DNA of 64,000 nt. Origin: RHLJ01 sp965601955 (GTDB taxonomy: Bacteria > Bacteroidota > Rhodothermia > Balneolales > Balneolaceae). Numbering within the stretch: the stretch's first letter is position 1; each line of letters opens with the position of its first letter. Made by a program: the position numbers and the translations under genes. The stretch is from contig OZ271855.1 of NCBI GenBank assembly GCA_965601955.1, positions 2,604,001 to 2,668,000 of the forward strand, read 5' to 3'. This document shows, piece by piece, positions 63,460 to 64,000 of this stretch. A model generated the notes under the pieces. The model ran no database searches. It was not told the DNA's origin and saw only the letters and a program-made list of their open reading frames with translations.

Positions 63460-64000
63460 GTAGTGATGATAAACATAGAACACCTCCTAAGGTATTGGAC
63501 TTACAAAGTCTACCAGAAGATCTCCAGAAGATTTGGGATTTAGCCGAAGGAGCACTCCCCCATTCACAAGTTCCTGACGAACTTGAAACGGAAGACGCCC
63601 TTAAGAAAGTTTGGCATCAAATTGACGAGAAGAACTCTACTCAACCAAAAAAGAGGTTTTCTTTATATATGTTCTCAGCGGCTGCAGCTGTACTTATTGC
63701 AGCTCTTATAGGGGGATATCTATTCAACTCCGTTGAAATACACGCCCCAGTAGGTCAGTCACAGTTAGTTAGTCTTTCCGACGGATCAACCGTGGAGTTA
63801 AACAGTAATTCCACCCTCACTTACCGACCCAGGGTGTATGGCCTGTTTTCAAGAAAAGTCTCTTTAGATGGTGAGGCTTATTTCGATATTGCTTCATCTA
63901 CCACCCCATTTACTGTTAATACCCAACACGCATTCGTTGAAGTGCTAGGCACTGAGTTTACTATTTCGGATTGGAAGGCTTCACACTATAGCAACTCCGA
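63456..64000 (+). CDS. FecR-family anti-sigma factor (5' part, cut by window edge)
   Basis: Translating from the ATG at 63456 gives a cytoplasmic N-terminus (MSSDDKHRTPPKVLDLQSL). A membrane helix lies near residues 70-90 (FSAAAAVLIAALIGGYLF), followed by the FecR domain with VGQSQLVSLSDGSTVELNSN and the hallmark VSLDGEAYFDIA and VEVLGTEFTIS. The ORF is open to base 64000. FecR proteins transmit a signal from an outer-membrane receptor to the sigma factor. Confidence 0.92.
   Translation, partial: MSSDDKHRTPPKVLDLQSLPEDLQKIWDLAEGALPHSQVPDELETEDALKKVWHQIDEKNSTQPKKRFSLYMFSAAAAVLIAALIGGYLFNSVEIHAPVGQSQLVSLSDGSTVELNSNSTLTYRPRVYGLFSRKVSLDGEAYFDIASSTTPFTVNTQHAFVEVLGTEFTISDWKASHYSNS

Overview
The window looks like chromosomal DNA of a Balneolota/Rhodothermota-type member of the Bacteroidota group (Balneola/Gracilimonas-like). 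The reasons are moderate GC, weak Shine-Dalgarno sites, and two secreted proteins ending in a Por/type IX secretion (T9SS) tail with the characteristic 'NYPNPFNPS' box. Other pointers are an ECF sigma/FecR pair, Bat-type VWA proteins and many C-terminal beta-sandwich surface modules. This assignment is inferred from gene content; no 16S gene is present.

Layout. 1-1500: the 5' part of nusA and complete rimP (minus strand), preceded by an intrinsic terminator-like hairpin that may be an attenuator. 1791-6884 (plus): a secreted BNR/Asp-box (VPS10-like) protein, a DUF192 lipoprotein and a PQQ-type sugar dehydrogenase with a T9SS tail. 6992-10117 (minus): fbp, coaE, prfB with the classical programmed +1 frameshift, and a DUF883-like membrane protein. 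10208-12395 (plus): a tight three-gene operon of BtaA-like and BtaB-like enzymes (betaine lipid synthesis) and a putative molybdenum carrier protein. 12399-16265 (minus): a large LRR/Ig-like/T9SS surface protein. 16438-21394 (minus): two ABC exporter half-subunits whose complementary degenerate motifs indicate a heterodimer, flanking an RNase Z-like protein with an RG-rich tail. 21445-26981 (minus): an AtuA/DUF1446 protein and three exported amidohydrolase-fold proteins, only one of which keeps the metal ligands. 27073-29870 (minus): an LPP20-like lipoprotein, a membrane-anchored HtrA protease and recO.

30297-49896 (minus) is the most striking region: about 20 kb taken up by four secreted DUF11-type proteins (161, 892, 2401 and about 3032 aa) followed by a lone receiver-domain protein. 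The 2401-aa member combines adhesin-like modules, a probable outer-membrane beta barrel and OmpA-like C-terminal domains. None of the four has a T9SS tail, so this could be a self-contained surface-fibre or matrix system. Upstream, reading the other way, are DUF58, BatD-like and BatA-like genes, with an M23 peptidase on the opposite strand, and then mfd and tsaC/sua5.

59134-62740 is an AT-rich accessory island. It has a perfect 34-bp palindrome, three tightly packed genes without recognisable families (a secreted, possibly barrel-ended protein, a small beta-rich protein and an Ig-like lipoprotein) and a small convergent Cys-containing ORF. The window ends in an ECF sigma factor and its overlapping FecR anti-sigma gene, cut by the right edge. 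Dispersed palindromic repeats occupy several intergenic gaps. All family names come from reading the translations by eye; no database search was possible.
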